64,000 nucleotides of DNA, taken from contig OZ038452.1 in assembly GCA_964036195.1 (NCBI GenBank), forward strand, positions 21,525,785-21,589,784. The letters are read 5' to 3'. The notes beneath the pieces are model-generated. The model saw nothing but the letters and a program-made list of their open reading frames with translations. It was not told the DNA's origin and did not search any database. Shown one piece after another: positions 19,974 to 31,607 of this stretch. A program made the position numbers and the translations under genes. Every line of letters begins with the position of its first letter. Positions within the stretch are counted from its first letter, which is position 1. Origin of the DNA: Sphaerolaimus hirsutus. Its lineage: Eukaryota > Nematoda > Chromadorea > Monhysterida > Sphaerolaimidae.

Positions 19974-22620
19974 TGTCATGAATTTTCACCGGCTACTTTT
20001 TACTCAACCAAATTCCACTATGGCAAACTGCCAAGTTTTACGGATCTCACACCTACTCGTTGGATGAGCGACAAAGTAAGGCAACGGAAAAGCGACTACC
20101 GATTGAATTCGCAACGCACAATGGTGAATTCACCGAAGTGAATATCACAGGTGTACGCTACGTCAATTAAGTTAGCTTTTTAGCGAATGGCGTTTTTATC
20201 AACGCACCAGCAATTAGTTGAATGTCTAATTTACACCAAGGGGTCCGAAGTTTTTAGAAGAGATTTTATTTTAGGCGATTGTTTAGACTCAGAATTCACA
20301 CATTTAGATAAAACACAGGGAACACACTGAGAGCGAGCTTCTAACCAGCGGCACAAAACCTTCGAAAAAACTCCAAGAAAATGAAACCGAAGCAATTTCG
20401 ACTGAATCGACCCCTACTCTAAATTACGGTACGCTTTTATACGCAACAACATAAGCCAAGTCCAGACAACACTTCCACATACCACGAGAAGCATGCTTAC
20501 GAACGACTTTACAGACACACGGAATTTTAAAACGGGCATACCTAAAATTATTCACGGCGTCAGTTTACAGGATACGTCGATCAACTACACAAAAACACAA
20601 AGAATTCACGCGCCAAAAATCGGGTTGGGAACAAGAGCGAGGATAAAAATAGAAAATGAGAAAATGAACGAATGCGACAAGAATAAAAAGAACAGGAAAA
20701 ACACACGAGATACTGTAAAAACCTGTTTTAGCGCGAAAAAAATGGCGGGCGATTCAAATTTTACTCAGCGAATTCTACCGAAATCCCAAAACCACCTCCA
20801 CGAACGGGGAAACACACAGCAATTAGCAAAACAAATAGACACGCGAACAGTAATCCCATCAGCAAAAAGAGCGTATAATAAACGAAAATGACGTTGATAT
20901 CCAAAGCGTAAGAAGCACACGTATTATTAATGCACAACGAAAAAATGTCGTAAGCGGGATAATCCATGATAAAATTAGGATACCGGTAAGGCGAATGGAA
21001 CTAACTTTCACACTGACTGTCAAGGAAAAAATGAATTACGGTACCTTTTTAAAGACTCTTAGCGGAAATTCTATCAGAGTGATTAAATAAATACGCACTC
21101 AAATCAGATCACCTTTACACTTATCAAAATATTCGGGGAAAAAACAGGAAAAACAAGCGGCTTATTATTTCATCTCTTTGTATAATAAAGATCAACCACG
21201 AAATTTGCATAAATTCCTAAATATCCAAATGTCAAGTTATCAGTTTTCTAGGGGAAAGGGAAATACAAAAAAAAAATCAATCTAGGATTAGGTAGATAAA
21301 AAATAGCGAAGTTGCAAACGTAAAATCAGATAAAAATTAGCATACTCGAGTTTTACCTATTCCCTACCAAACCTAAAGTTAAAATGAATATGAAGCCGGT
21401 ATAACGCTTAACAGAAATACGAACGCAAATGATTGGCAACTTGAAAGTTTATAAATTTCAATCTTTGTAGCTTAAATGCATGTTTGGATTGCATGACTTT
21501 TTGAAGTTTTAAAACTAAAACAAACTCAAGTGAATCCACTGCCACATGCCGAAACGCAACAGCCATTAACTACCGAAGGCACTTATCACGAAAATGACCA
21601 CTCTCGCTGCTACACCACTCATTCTGCTACCAGAATATTAATTAGTTAACCACGGCTTTTTGATCCCATACGCACTGTGCAAAAACCACACCCCGACAAT
21701 ACCGAACTGCTCAACTCACTCAAAAATAAGTACACTTGTCACTGTATGGGTGCTTGTTTCGATGAGATCGGCGGACTGGGCTGTTCTCACAACAAGCCAA
21801 GGGAGTAGGCATTTAGACATGCGATCATGCCTGTCGAGTTAGACTCGATTCTTTTAATTACCTCTCATTTTCAACACCAATCATCATCGCACCTCTATAA
21901 TCAGTGTACCTTTGTAAAATCGCGTGTAAATTAACTTTTTGTTTCCCAATCCGGAAATGCAGAAATGCACAGTACATACTAGATCAATAGCCGCGACCCT
22001 CACGTAAAAAAAAAAATGCAACGAGAATTAGTCAAAATTCAACCTATGTGCCCTCAGTTATCACTGACCATTCACGCACTACGACACGTAACTGCAGTGT
22101 CACTCTTTTTACTTAGAAAAAATAACTGAAAATTTGTTATGCAATCCAAACCGCTAGTAAAAAATTACTTTTAAATTAAACTGTCACAATTAAAATTGTT
22201 GCCAATTCACTTGTCTCACTTTCTTAAAAAAAAAAAAAAAAACTACCTAATTAAAAAAAATCTAAACAAATAAAAACAACTATTTACATCACAGCGTCAA
22301 CTTTGTGTCAGATCCTCAATACCTCCAATCCTTTCCTTGGCCAGAAAAAACACACATAACACAATGGGGCACCGGAAAAACGGAAATGCACGTTGCCACG
22401 TTGCCAACGTAGCGCAGCGACGTAGCCGAAAACGTCAACGCCACGTTCGCCCACCGAATCGCCCAAAACCATCGTCGAAGTAGAACTGAAATGTTTAAAT
22501 TGTTGTAAGCTCGGAAGTGTAAACAACCCTCTACATAAATTCATTAAGTGAACTATATATACATTTACACTTAAAATTTTTTGAAATTTTACAATTTTTG
22601 GACACCCACTTTTGCTCACA
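19974..22620 (-). repeat. 5' LTR of the helicase-bearing retrotransposon
   Basis: Direct repeat of 4692-7337. In element orientation it begins TGTGAGCAAAAG and ends TTCATGACA. The target duplication CAAC follows at 22621-22624. A TATATATAG word at 22561-22553 on the element strand could be a core promoter, though it is only about 60 bp inside the LTR. Confidence 0.93.
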
Positions 22621-22624
22621 CAAC

Positions 22625-22794
22625 AACGCTTTTAGCGCCATTTGAATTTCACAACGCCCAACGGTTCAGCATCAAAAAATTGCTAAAATTCCATTTAAGC
22701 GAGCCAAACTAATTTCCCATCGGTACATGGAATTTAAAATTGGAGCCGGAATACAATCCCTAAGATATCTGCGAGAATAATAAATACATGCATA
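22625..22794. other. Unassigned flank of the LTR element
   Basis: No ORF, RNA gene or recognisable repeat was seen in this short stretch. Confidence 0.5.
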
Positions 22795-23252
22795 CCGTAT
22801 TTCATCTAATATAAGAGCGCCGTTTTATTTTTTCGTCAACTTTTATTACCGCCGTTCTATTAAAAGTCTGCCGTTCTATTTTTTCGACAATTTTTTTTAC
22901 CTGCCGTTCTTTTGGAAGCTGTCGTTCTATTTTTTCACCAATCTTTTTCACACATTTTTCCTTTGAACGTAGTGAATGTTTTTAATTAAACATGAGCAAC
23001 ATTTTAATATCAGAGCATTCAATTCAAGCAAAAAGAAATGGTAAAAAATCCCTGAATACTAATAGAACACCTAGGAACATCTGACCTCCCATTTTTCTAA
23101 TGTTTTTGGGTTTTGGCACTCCCCCAACGCAATTAGCCGTACTATTGGAACTGCCGTTCTATTGGAAGCTGCCGTTCTATTTTTTCCTGGGTAAAAAATG
23201 CCAAAACCTGCCGTTCTAATGGAGGTATGCCGTTCTATTAGAAGAAATACGG
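22795..23252. mobile_element. TA-flanked palindromic MITE (CCGTATTTC-TCTAATA family, longer copy)
   Basis: CCGTATTTCATCTAATATAA at the left is mirrored by TTCTATTAGAAGAAATACGG at the right, with TA on both sides. Internal words gccgttctattggaagctgcc repeat several times. It is non-coding. TA duplication suggests a Tc1/mariner-type donor; this is inference. Confidence 0.75.
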
Positions 23253-24213
23253 TATACTATCGCCTACAAAATTGAGAGGGACGCTGGCGCCATTTGCCAA
23301 ACGAATGAAATTGGGAATGTCGTTTTGTGACGCAACGCGTAGCTGCCCGGGCGTTTGTGCAAATTGCAAATCCCGCCTGGGGCCAATTTCACGCTCGGAT
23401 AAGTGACAGGCAGGGTAAGTGTAAAGTGGAGTTTTAAGTGGTAAGTTAGGTGGTGAGAAAATGAAGATGCCACTGTATTTTGGCAGCGAATTGCTTTGCC
23501 ACTTGCAAGTTTACTAGTCGCCTGACTAAGCACTTGTAATTTTACTTGTCATTCACCATTTTACTTGTCACTTGTCCAGCCGTGGAATTGGGCGCGTAAT
23601 TCAGATTTCCCGATTCCCGGAAATGGAATATGGTCGCGGCAAAAAAAGTGCGCCCGACGAACGCACGTCGGCCGATCTTTATTCATTGTTTATGATTGAC
23701 CGGTTTACGCGTATTTTTTGCGCCACGGTAGCAACAAAACTACAGAGTTTTTCTAGTCAAATTTCGAGTCCATTTTCACCCACAAATGGGTCGTGCAAGT
23801 TGAAAGAAGCGATATTAGATGGGTAATGTTCAAATTTTTCCACTAAAGCATGCGACATGATCGGGTTGAATCCGGCAAAACAATTTCTGCTGTGAAAAAT
23901 TGATTTATTAGACATCGGTACGTAATCAATGGGTGTTTCCCGATTTTATGAGTCTATAGATTTGAGCCTCAGCGCCGCAAACTTTTTTGTGTACGCGGCC
24001 GCGCGGCTTTTGAGTCGACATTTCTGTCGATAAAACCACTTACATGGAAGTCTCAATATCGATATCTGTTAATCCAATCAGTGTCATTTCTGCGCTGCGC
24101 ACATTTTTGCCGCGACACCGGCCAGACAATCATGTGACGGAAATTGTTTTGCAAAATGCCGCTTCATACGATATGCAGGCGCTGCGATCAAGCCGCGCCG
24201 CCACAGAGGCGTC
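23253..24213. other. Intergenic stretch without a recognised gene
   Basis: Short ORFs only. A stretch of diffuse aagtgacaagtaaaatgg-like words at 23,400-23,575 resembles the decayed palindromes seen at 38.5 and 53.4 kb. Nothing else could be supported. Confidence 0.4.
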
Positions 24214-24684
24214 AAGTACTCGAAAGTATTTTACTGAACTTTTTGATAAGTATATGTAGGTAAACGTATTTTGAATTTGAACTTCTAACTGCCAAAAAAG
24301 TGAAAATATTGAGGGAACAATTTTTTACAGTAAATGTAAATAAATGTACATATGATTACACGAAAAAAATGTAAAAAGAAATGTGTCTTTCAAAGTGTTT
24401 ACTCTCTTGACCCCGATAATTTATGAGGGTATCACACACCTCAAATTTTCCATTTTCTGCACAAAACAATAGTTTTAAACTCAACATTTTTGTCATCAGG
24501 ATAAAACCATGTGCACGCGGTGTAAAACAATATTTCTGCACTCAGAAATGTGAAAAAGTATGCGTAAACTCAAGACGAGTGCCTTTCTCAGAGGTATTCT
24601 CAGAATAAACGTATTCAAACGATACTCGAGTAAACGTAAATAAATACTCAAGTAAACGTAAATACGTTTTGCCAACTGTACCCG
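24214..24684. mobile_element. Truncated hAT-like MITE of the CAGAGTTG/TTTACTCG family
   Basis: The right end, read in reverse, is acagttggcaaaacgtatttacg followed by tttacttgag words, matching the ends at 271 and 2,839. The left end lacks the terminal repeat, so this copy is broken or strongly decayed. Confidence 0.5.
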
Positions 24685-25217
24685 GGCGCGCGTCCGGCAC
24701 CCTATGTGGCAAAATTCCATCCCTTCCTATTCCAATTGAAATGAAATTGGCTGCACGCGCGGCGCCTTGTGATGGCCGCCTATTTTGGCCCGAAAGTAAT
24801 AGGGGGGGGCATTTTAGGTGCCAAGAGTCAAGCCTATGGCTGCCTTGATTGGCTTCCAAATTGAGCTTGGAAATGGAATTCTATCTCAAATCGACTTTAC
24901 ATTGACATTTCTCTTGCCCATTCAATTCTGTTTTGAGATTTGCGATGTATTTATTTTGTGCCGCTTGCTTGATTTATATTGTGTTTTTCTTTGTTTTCTG
25001 CGGTTGCGATATTGTTAATGCCGCACGCAAACTTATTTTACCAGTGAACGTAACATCTCGTTGTTGGTTTGTATTTTTTATGCGTGTTATAAGCGCATGC
25101 ATTATTTGTGCATGTATTGCAAATATACATAACTGCATATATATAATTCACCACCCGTACTATGTGCAATTAAATCTACTATGTCGCATCTGTAACGTTG
25201 TGCAGTCTGTACATTTA

Positions 25218-25383
25218 CCGTATTTTTACCTGTCGTTCGGTTGGAAGTGCTGTTCTCTTTATTAGAGGCTGCCGTTCTATTTTTGACGATTTTTTTCCAC
25301 GTTTTTCCTTTGACCGTAGGTCTATTACAATTTCAATGAAGCTACAGCAATATTTTAATATAAGAGCATCAATTTGACATTAA
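25218..25383. repeat. Half-copy of the CCGTATTT/GCCGTTCTATT MITE
   Basis: Begins taccgtatttttacctgtcg and contains gctgccgttctatttttgacg and the ccacgtttttcctttga word seen in the 22,795-23,252 copy. The right half is missing. Confidence 0.5.
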
Positions 25384-25510
25384 ATACCGCATTTCCTAGA
25401 AATATCCCCAGGGGGTTTAGCAAATATTCCCAGAGTGCAAGTTTTGAGGGGTGTATTTCGAGGGGGGTCATTATTTCCCCAGAAATTTTCGAGACGGGTA
25501 ATAATAAAGA
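25384..25510. repeat. Fragment of the CCGTATTTCCTCG foldback family
   Basis: Reads taccgcatttcctagaaatatccccagggggttt and continues to gaggggtgtatttcgagggggg, the left arm and interior of this repeat family. No intact right terminus. Confidence 0.45.
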
Positions 25511-25784
25511 TGGGCTTTTACATACTCAAGTACATACTGTAGATTTACGTATCCAAATTAATTCTCACGTTTAATATGCGCTTTTCATTGTATATTGAAT
25601 TACACTTCAATTTGCGGTCGAGTATCCAAAAATGGCGCGGTGTTTATTACAAGTTAACACTTTTTCATCAAATGCACCCGAGAATACTCGGCGGACCGCA
25701 AACTATGCGTCAAAAATTACTTATATCTTACGCGTAAACGCACCAACGTGATCCTTATGCACGCACTTCAAGAAAAGAAACATA

Positions 25785-27375
25785 CCCTATTACCTCGAAA
25801 TACCCCCATGGGGCTTTATTATTTAGCCAGCAAAATTTGAGGAGGGGTTTATTCGAGGGTGGGTATTCATTTCGTCAGAAATTTTCGTAAGGATCATAGG
25901 AAATAGTGGGCATTTGTGTACCCAAACCGTGTAATAAATGTGTCCAAACAGGGTATATTTAGACATAAAAACATATATAGCTACACAAACTAAAGTGCGT
26001 ACACATATTTTGATGCGCATTGCCGCTCTGAGTAGGCTCCAGCCCCCTTTTGTGTTTTCGCCCGCGAGGGCTGTCCCTCGAAAATATCGAATCTTCCATC
26101 AGGCTTGCCTTGTTTGTGTGTGGGCTCAATAATGACAGTCAAATTTCTACATTTTTTAACATTTGACAGAGAACACACATAATTTAGCCCTCTGTGTGTA
26201 CGCTCCACCCACAATTCCCATTTTCAAGCGTGTGATGGGCCTCAAAAGTTTGTAAAAATCACAAGTTTGTATAGGGAAAACGACGCGCGCGGCCCAGCAA
26301 AATTTCGTGTAGTTTTATGATGTAGGCTGATGCAGAGTTGCGAAAGTGTATTTACACTTACCCGAAATACCCGGGTAAATGGGTATTTGTATTTACACTT
26401 ACACTTACACTTTCATAAAATACCCATACACTTTTTTTACACTTTCCTGAGCAAAATACCCGGGTACAGAAAGTGTATTTTTTTTCTTTCAGATGGCCCT
26501 GTTTTATGCTTTTGAGAAAGCATAAAATAGGGTCATGTACAAAAAATAACTGCACAGTGCACACATGCAGTTATGCATTGAATGTTGAAAATATGACAAA
26601 TGTACAAACTAGCCTTTGATCTCCAACCTTTGATCAGTACTTATGGTATTCTACAGTTCATCATACTTTTGTAAAAAAGGACAAGATCAATGGAAATTCA
26701 CCAGCTGGACACAAAGTCAACTGGCTTTTGCATTGACATTTGCTGCATGTCCATTCTTGCATTTAAACAGTGTGTATCGCATTGCTTAATCAGTAAAATA
26801 TCAACACTGAAAAAGTGCCATTATAAGGGAACTTCATACCACTACAGTATTTGTTACAGTCTGAAATGTTTTATAAAATGCAGTAAAATGTGAAATAATG
26901 CATGAAAATGACAAATAAAGTGATCTAAATGTGAAAACAGTGGTGTTTTTTAATGCTCAACAGTGAGAGCTCTTTCTAAAAAAATTTTTACACTTACACT
27001 TTTTTTTACACTTTCCTAGGTATTTTTAAAATACCTTACACTTTTGGTATCCATACTCAAAATTTGGAAAGTGTATTTACACTTACACTTACACTTTCCA
27101 AAAATACCGGTATTTTAACAACTCTGGGCTGATGCGAGTGCGCCGAGTAAGAGTGGCAAATGCGTCGGTGCCACTAGTGACACTACGCATAAGAATTTGT
27201 GCGCGCACTTTAGTCTATGTAATGTCAATTAGCGGTAACAAAATACGTCATGTACATTGCGTACATGATGTACATCATTTCCGGGGGGCATTTCGAGGGG
27301 GGTTTATACTTTCCCCAGCCAATTTTGAGGGGGGGGGGTTTATTCAAGGGGGGGGGGTAATTCAAGGTAATAAGG
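25785..27375. mobile_element. TA-flanked foldback element (CCCTATTACCTCGAA ends), middle layer of a nest
   Basis: Left terminus CCCTATTACCTCGAAATACCCCC and right terminus TTCAAGGTAATAAGG are inverted repeats with two mismatches, with TA on each side. The interior carries the G/C-run words of the CCGTATTTCCTCG family plus a later hAT-like insertion. Confidence 0.6.
26333..27126. mobile_element. hAT-like MITE, CAGAGTTG family with (tttacactt) subterminal repeats
   Basis: Ends CAGAGTTGCGAAA and TTTTAACAACTCTG with an exact 8-bp duplication GGCTGATG (26325-26332 and 27127-27134). Both flanks carry repeated acttacactttc words; the middle is unrelated AT-rich DNA. Non-coding. This is the innermost and therefore youngest layer of the nest at 25.7-27.5 kb. 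Confidence 0.85.
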
Positions 27376-27806
27376 TATTCAAAAAAGAAAACAGCGGAGT
27401 CGTGTATAGGCGCCGAATATGATTTCTTGAAACCTATTTTTCTTTTTGCGACAATTTTGATCTCATTAACGATGACGTCATGATGGTGTGTTTCCTTCAG
27501 AAAAATGCATAGCATGCGGTCCGCCGAGTTATATTTATAAATAGGTTTTCATTCCGTATGCAGTATCTCCGCCCCTAGATGAAATGTCTTCGATTTGACC
27601 CATTTCATTTTGTGAAATTAAAAGTAATTTCATTAGCACCCCTCTGTGCATGACTTGATAGGAGTTTTCATTAGCTGATATTTGAAATGAGAGTTCTATA
27701 TGGGATGTAGGTCAGTCTTGGGGTCTTCCTTATTTTGTCAAGTTACAAGGCAAGTGTCAATAATCAAGAAGAGTCTACTTTGTCAAGAACTTTGTCAAGT
27801 GCCAAC

Positions 27807-28283
27807 CATAGTTGTAAAGACGTGTTTACGTTTACTCGATAAATACGTATACTCGAGTACTGCGTAAATACGTCTAACTTTCCTCGCGAAAAAAATACCG
27901 CTGCTCAGTTACTATTCGGAAGACGTATTTTTAGGGGACAGAAAATGTCGTTTTGCCAAACACAAAATGACAAACGTAAGACATTTTCCTAAGAAATACT
28001 TATCAGGAGAGAAAAACACATATTTGATGTATACCAGATAAAAATTGAAAAAATACTCACTTTTACACTTTCTGTGAGAAAAAATGCCGATTTTTCCCAT
28101 TTTTCCCAAGAATAAATCTCGTTTTTACGTTTTCTCAGGAAAAAAGTATTTTACTCACGTTTTACCCAGTCTAAAAGTATTAAAAATACTTTACGTTTTT
28201 TTTGTACTCAGGGGTGAGTAAAATAAAAATACTTTACGCTTACGTTTACTTTAAAAAAAAGTTCATTACTTTTAACAACTCTG
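27807..28283. mobile_element. hAT-like MITE, CAGAGTTG family (TTTACTCG-rich)
   Basis: Ends CATAGTTGTAAA and TTTTAACAACTCTG, with the exact 8-bp duplication GTGCCAAC (27799-27806 and 28284-28291). The interior has repeated cgtttactcg and aaaaatactttacg words. Non-coding. Confidence 0.85.
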
Positions 28284-28291
28284 GTGCCAAC

Positions 28292-29309
28292 CGGCCATGA
28301 TTAGAGAATTTCTGATCAACACTTGACAGATAATTGCAAACTTTTTATTGTTGACACTTGACAAGTATTAGAATTGCATAAAGAAACTCTGTACAGGTTG
28401 GCACTTTCCAATCAAAATGGAGTACTTAGAATGTGTGGATGGAAATTCATTCATAATAATAACTAATGACATGGATGTTGACAAATGCACAGCATTTATA
28501 TTTGCATATTTATTCTAGCTACACGCTGAAGTTCTTGAAAGTAAATGCATGATGTATTAGAAAAACATTGAATTTTATTTAACTGTCTGTTTATTTAAAA
28601 TTGCATATCTATACCACTACAACTCACTGCAATTCACATATTTTACATTTATGAACTTATTGGCAAATATTTTGTTATTATGAATAAATACGTTTAATTT
28701 TTCATTTTACAAATGAATTTTTGTCATTATATTCATGACATTAAATCCAATAGAGTACCGATACAAGTGATACTTTAAAAAAGTGATACTTTGAAAAATT
28801 GAAAATACAAAAAATACTTTCCCAACACTAGATAGACACGCATATACATATGCTTCTAACCTAATTGGATGCTAGGTGGACACTGGCCCAAATTTATAGC
28901 CCATTTGAAACGGCACTTTCAAAATTATTGCCTCCTGGTTAAGGGGAATGCTGGCACTCATATTCATTAGCTGAATTTCAGTTGACAAATTTATAAATCA
29001 TTCATATTTATAATTAGAAGCCTTCATGTGTGCAGAATATGTATAACCTAGTCATGTTAAATAAATATTTTCTCACTGAACACTATGTAGGATTTTTGTC
29101 TGTTTTTACATTTATGTCTGTCTATCTGTCTGTCTTTTGTATTTTTGTACACATTTCCGACTTGAAATTTTCATTTTTGGAATTCTACACCGAAGCCGTA
29201 CACCGCTGATGTTTTTGTAGGATTAATTTCATTGCATTAAATACCGATTCGTGCATTTCCCATTCATAAATATTTACAATATATCGATCATGCTTTTTAC
29301 TAAGGAAAT
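28292..29309. other. AT-rich intergenic stretch without a recognised gene
   Basis: No ORF of interest. Short tgtctgtc-type runs occur near 29,100-29,135. Nothing else could be supported. Confidence 0.4.
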
Positions 29310-29613
29310 ATTCTGACGAAAAATAATACCTCCCCTCGAATTAAGTTCCCACTCAAAAAATTCTGACGAAAAATAACTCCTCCCCTCGAATTAAGTTCCC
29401 CTCAAAAAATTCTGACGAAAAATAACTCCTCCCCTCTAATAAAGTTCCCCTCAAAAAATTCTGACGAAAAAAAACTCCTCCCCTCGAATAAAGTTCCCCT
29501 CAAAAAAATTCTGACGAAAAAAATCTCCTCCCCTCGAATGAGTCCCCCTCAAAAATTCTGACGAAAAATAACTCCCCCTTCGAATAAAGTTCCCCTCAAA
29601 AGATTCTGACGAA
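29310..29613. repeat. Minisatellite, about 49-bp unit, about six copies
   Basis: Tandem units of the form ctcgaataaagttcccctca then aaaaattctgacgaaaaata and actcctccc. The array resumes at 35,734 beyond the DIRS element with the same unit, so the retroelement split a pre-existing array. The words resemble the interior of the CCGTATTTCCTCG family, from which it may have expanded. Confidence 0.85.
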
Positions 29614-29662
29614 TCTTGATTTGTGTGAGCAACTTGTTGCGATACACAAATTAATTTATGAG

Positions 29663-29814
29663 CAACAGCTCATTAACTAATAATAGAATGTAAGTGGAAT
29701 GACCATAAAAGCACTGCATCAAATGCATTGAAAATGCAATGACTTGCGGATAATCCGCAAGTGAAATGCGAGTGCGGCGCCTATAATAATGCGCCGTGAC
29801 CAGTGGTCAATATT
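29663..29814. repeat. Left inverted terminal repeat of the DIRS element
   Basis: About 152 bp that is the reverse complement of 35574-35726 with very few differences. It includes tgcggataatccgcaagtga and gcggcgcctataataatgcgcc, both able to form local hairpins. Confidence 0.9.
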
Positions 29815-30086
29815 CCACATTTTCTGAAGCGACGAGAAATAATAATTTGTGTATCGTGCAAGTGACTCAAAGTTCGTAAGTCCTCAAGTAGACATGTAGA
29901 TATTCATTCGTGGAAACCATCGACACGCATGAATAAAGAATTAAATGCAAAAAACCCGCATCGAATCTTCATCATAATCTGAACAGACAAATCAACATGT
30001 AAACAGATTTGTTTCAAATTACGAAATAAATTTTGGGAAATTAATATCAAAACCCAAAGTCGATGCCCCAGAGTCTGAATAAATAA

Positions 30087-30176
30087 CGGGGGGTTTGGGG
30101 GGCGGAGCCCCCCAAAATAAAGAAAACCTTTGGTATGTAAAAAAACCGGGGGGTTTGGGGGGCGGAGCCCCCCAAT
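30087..30176. repeat. Two G-rich hairpin repeats 60 bp apart
   Basis: The word cggggggtttggggggcgga, followed by gccccccaa, occurs at 30,087 and again at 30,147. Each copy contains a GGGGGGCGGAGCCCCCC stem-loop next to a further G6 run. It lies in the 3' non-coding part of the DIRS element; function unknown. Confidence 0.8.
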
Positions 30177-30288
30177 ATCAAGAAAAAATGAAAGCGTACT
30201 GATTGAAACAAAACTGTTTACAAATCACACCGCGCAATCATCCTAAATCAAACACTGACAAATCAACGCCAAAAATGAAACAACTCAG

Positions 30289-30419
30289 TCCTTTTTCTGG
30301 GCTTTCTGTTGCCTTTGGTTCTTCTTAAATGGCGGCCTGGAACCCGATCCTGACGTGGAGGGGCCTGGCTGATCTTGTTGCTGCTGCCTACGCTGCTGCT
30401 GTTGTAAGCCACCGAAGCT
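30289..30419 (-). CDS. Possible 3' exon within the DIRS element (Gln-rich basic tail)
   Basis: On the minus strand a good acceptor (ttatttttcag) is followed by an open frame of about 43 codons. It is rich in Gln, Arg and Lys (QQQQRRQQQQ...KKNQRQQK) and ends in TGA. It lies beyond the internal complementary region, downstream of the recombinase. It could be the last exon of an alternatively spliced element transcript. Without a donor of known phase this remains a suggestion. Confidence 0.35.
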
Positions 30420-30462
30420 GAAAAATAAAAGTCAGATGACATAGGGTAGGGTAGGGTGGGAA

Positions 30463-30563
30463 TTAGTTAATGAGCTGTTGCTCATAAATTAATTTGTGTA
30501 TTGCAACAAGTTGCTCACACAAATCAAGATTTATAACAACAGCTCATTCACTAATAATAGAAC
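30463..30563. repeat. Internal complementary region of the DIRS element
   Basis: Contains, fused head to head, the reverse complement of the left outer end (29614-29690) and that of the right outer end (35697-35733), meeting at about 30,529/30,530. DIRS elements use such a region as a template to complete their ends and form circles. Confidence 0.85.
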
Positions 30564-30566
30564 GAG

Positions 30567-31583
30567 TTATAAGACTGACTTTTGAGAAATCAGAGAAGGT
30601 TCAATTTCCTTGTGATAGTGTTTTGAAAAGGCACTTGACTTTGACGACCAATCCCCAGCAGATAAAATTTGAGTCAAAGGAGTTCCCATTTTAACAGCTT
30701 TAGAAGCCGAAGCGGCTCAAAAGCTATGAGCTGAAAAATTCACAATTCCAGCTAATTTGAGTGTTGACAATAACCATCTTCTAATTGTATCACTAGAAGC
30801 ATCTTTGTGAGGCTTTTTAGTAGTAATAAAAAGTGCTTTAGATGAAATGGGTCTAATGTTAGCAACTCTGGTTAAATAAACAGAAATGGTGTTAACAGGA
30901 CACAGATCTAAATCATTCCCAAAAGCCGGAATGGAATATGATTTAAGAGGTCCCGATTTTTGGGTTTTAGACAACGCTAAAGCTGAAAATTTAAAACACT
31001 GATTAATAATTGTCACTGAAGAAATATTAATTGAAGCAATTTCAGCTGCCCTAGAGGGCCTAGCCAAAGCTAGAAGGGCTACAGCCTTCTGAGATAAATT
31101 TATTAGGGAAATGACGTCATTCTCACGCCAGTTAACCTTAATATATCTCAGAACTTGATCAGGGTCCCAAATAGAAGAGTATCTAGCCATAGGTGGTGTA
31201 GCTTTGTACACACCCCCTAAAACTCTCTTAATGAGAAAATTATCCGCAATTGAATTTCCCAATTGTGGAGCAAGCATAGTTGATAGTGCTGACCTAGCAC
31301 CTGCAATTGTGCTATAAGCAAACCCCTGATGGTTTAAATTAGCCAAAAAATTGGCAACCTGAGATGGAGACGGGCGAATGGAATGTATATTCGCGGATTG
31401 AGCCCAAATTGACCAGCGGTCCCAGACAGCCTGGTACTGCGCCCAGGTGTTGTCAGTAAGTGAACCGCTGGCCAAAATGGTGGCCTGTTCAGAAAGGCCT
31501 CCCGCTCTGCAACCCGCCCGGAAACCCGCCAGGCCGCCAACTGCAGCCTCGACTTGACGAGGGGGTGCAGCGAGCTTTAGCAA
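30567..31583 (-). pseudogene. DIRS tyrosine recombinase, interrupted by an in-frame TGA
   Basis: The N-terminal SAM-like fold resembles phage-integrase core-binding domains (NTWAQYQAVWDRW...). The catalytic half follows, with a conserved Arg at LARPSRAAEI. Near the end, AHSF is followed by TGA at 30717-30719, where family members have the Arg of the H-x-x-R motif. The frame then continues (AASASKAV...WSSKSS...KHYHKE) with the expected Tyr, to a TAA at 30,567. A CGA-to-TGA transition would explain this. The ORF starts from a non-ATG codon; a ttattttag acceptor just upstream suggests it is reached by splicing. Confidence 0.8.
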
Positions 31584-31607
31584 GAAGAACTACACTAAAA
31601 TAATATT

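Larger units (their letters stand above)
4692..22620 (-). mobile_element. Complete Ty3/gypsy-type LTR retrotransposon carrying a superfamily 1 helicase ORF
   Basis: This 17.9-kb element is bounded by two direct repeats of about 2.65 kb with TG...CA ends. It is flanked by the 4-bp duplication CAAC (4688-4691 and 22621-22624). In element orientation the order is 5' LTR, gag with a CCHC knuckle, two hydrophobic segments, aspartic protease, RT, RNaseH, integrase with a GPY/F-like tail, a 524-bp gap, a 1,516-codon UPF1-like helicase, then the 3' LTR. The domain order PR-RT-RH-IN and the IN C-terminus are those of Ty3/gypsy. The near-identical LTRs indicate recent insertion. The pol frame is broken once near 15,525. 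Confidence 0.92.
25685..27530. mobile_element. TACTCGGCGGACCGCA MITE split by two nested insertions
   Basis: The left end TACTCGGCGGACCGCAAACTATGCG and right end ATGCGGTCCGCCGAGTT match the intact copies of 258-259 bp at 43,942 and 45,003. The two halves are separated by a TA-flanked foldback element (25,785-27,375), itself interrupted by a hAT-like MITE (26,333-27,126). This gives a three-step relative chronology. Confidence 0.7.

Noticed and set aside
22553-22561. TATATATAG as the LTR promoter
   Set aside because: It is only about 60 bp inside the LTR, leaving very little U3; kept as a remark in the LTR entry, not as a separate feature.
23264-24859. Short ORFs of 60-105 codons between 23.2 and 24.9 kb
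   Set aside because: No conserved motifs, no splice-consistent neighbours and AT-rich composition unlike the exons of the two host genes.
29310-29613. Regularly spaced repeats resembling a CRISPR array
   Set aside because: Units are contiguous with no unique spacers and the DNA is eukaryotic; it is a minisatellite.
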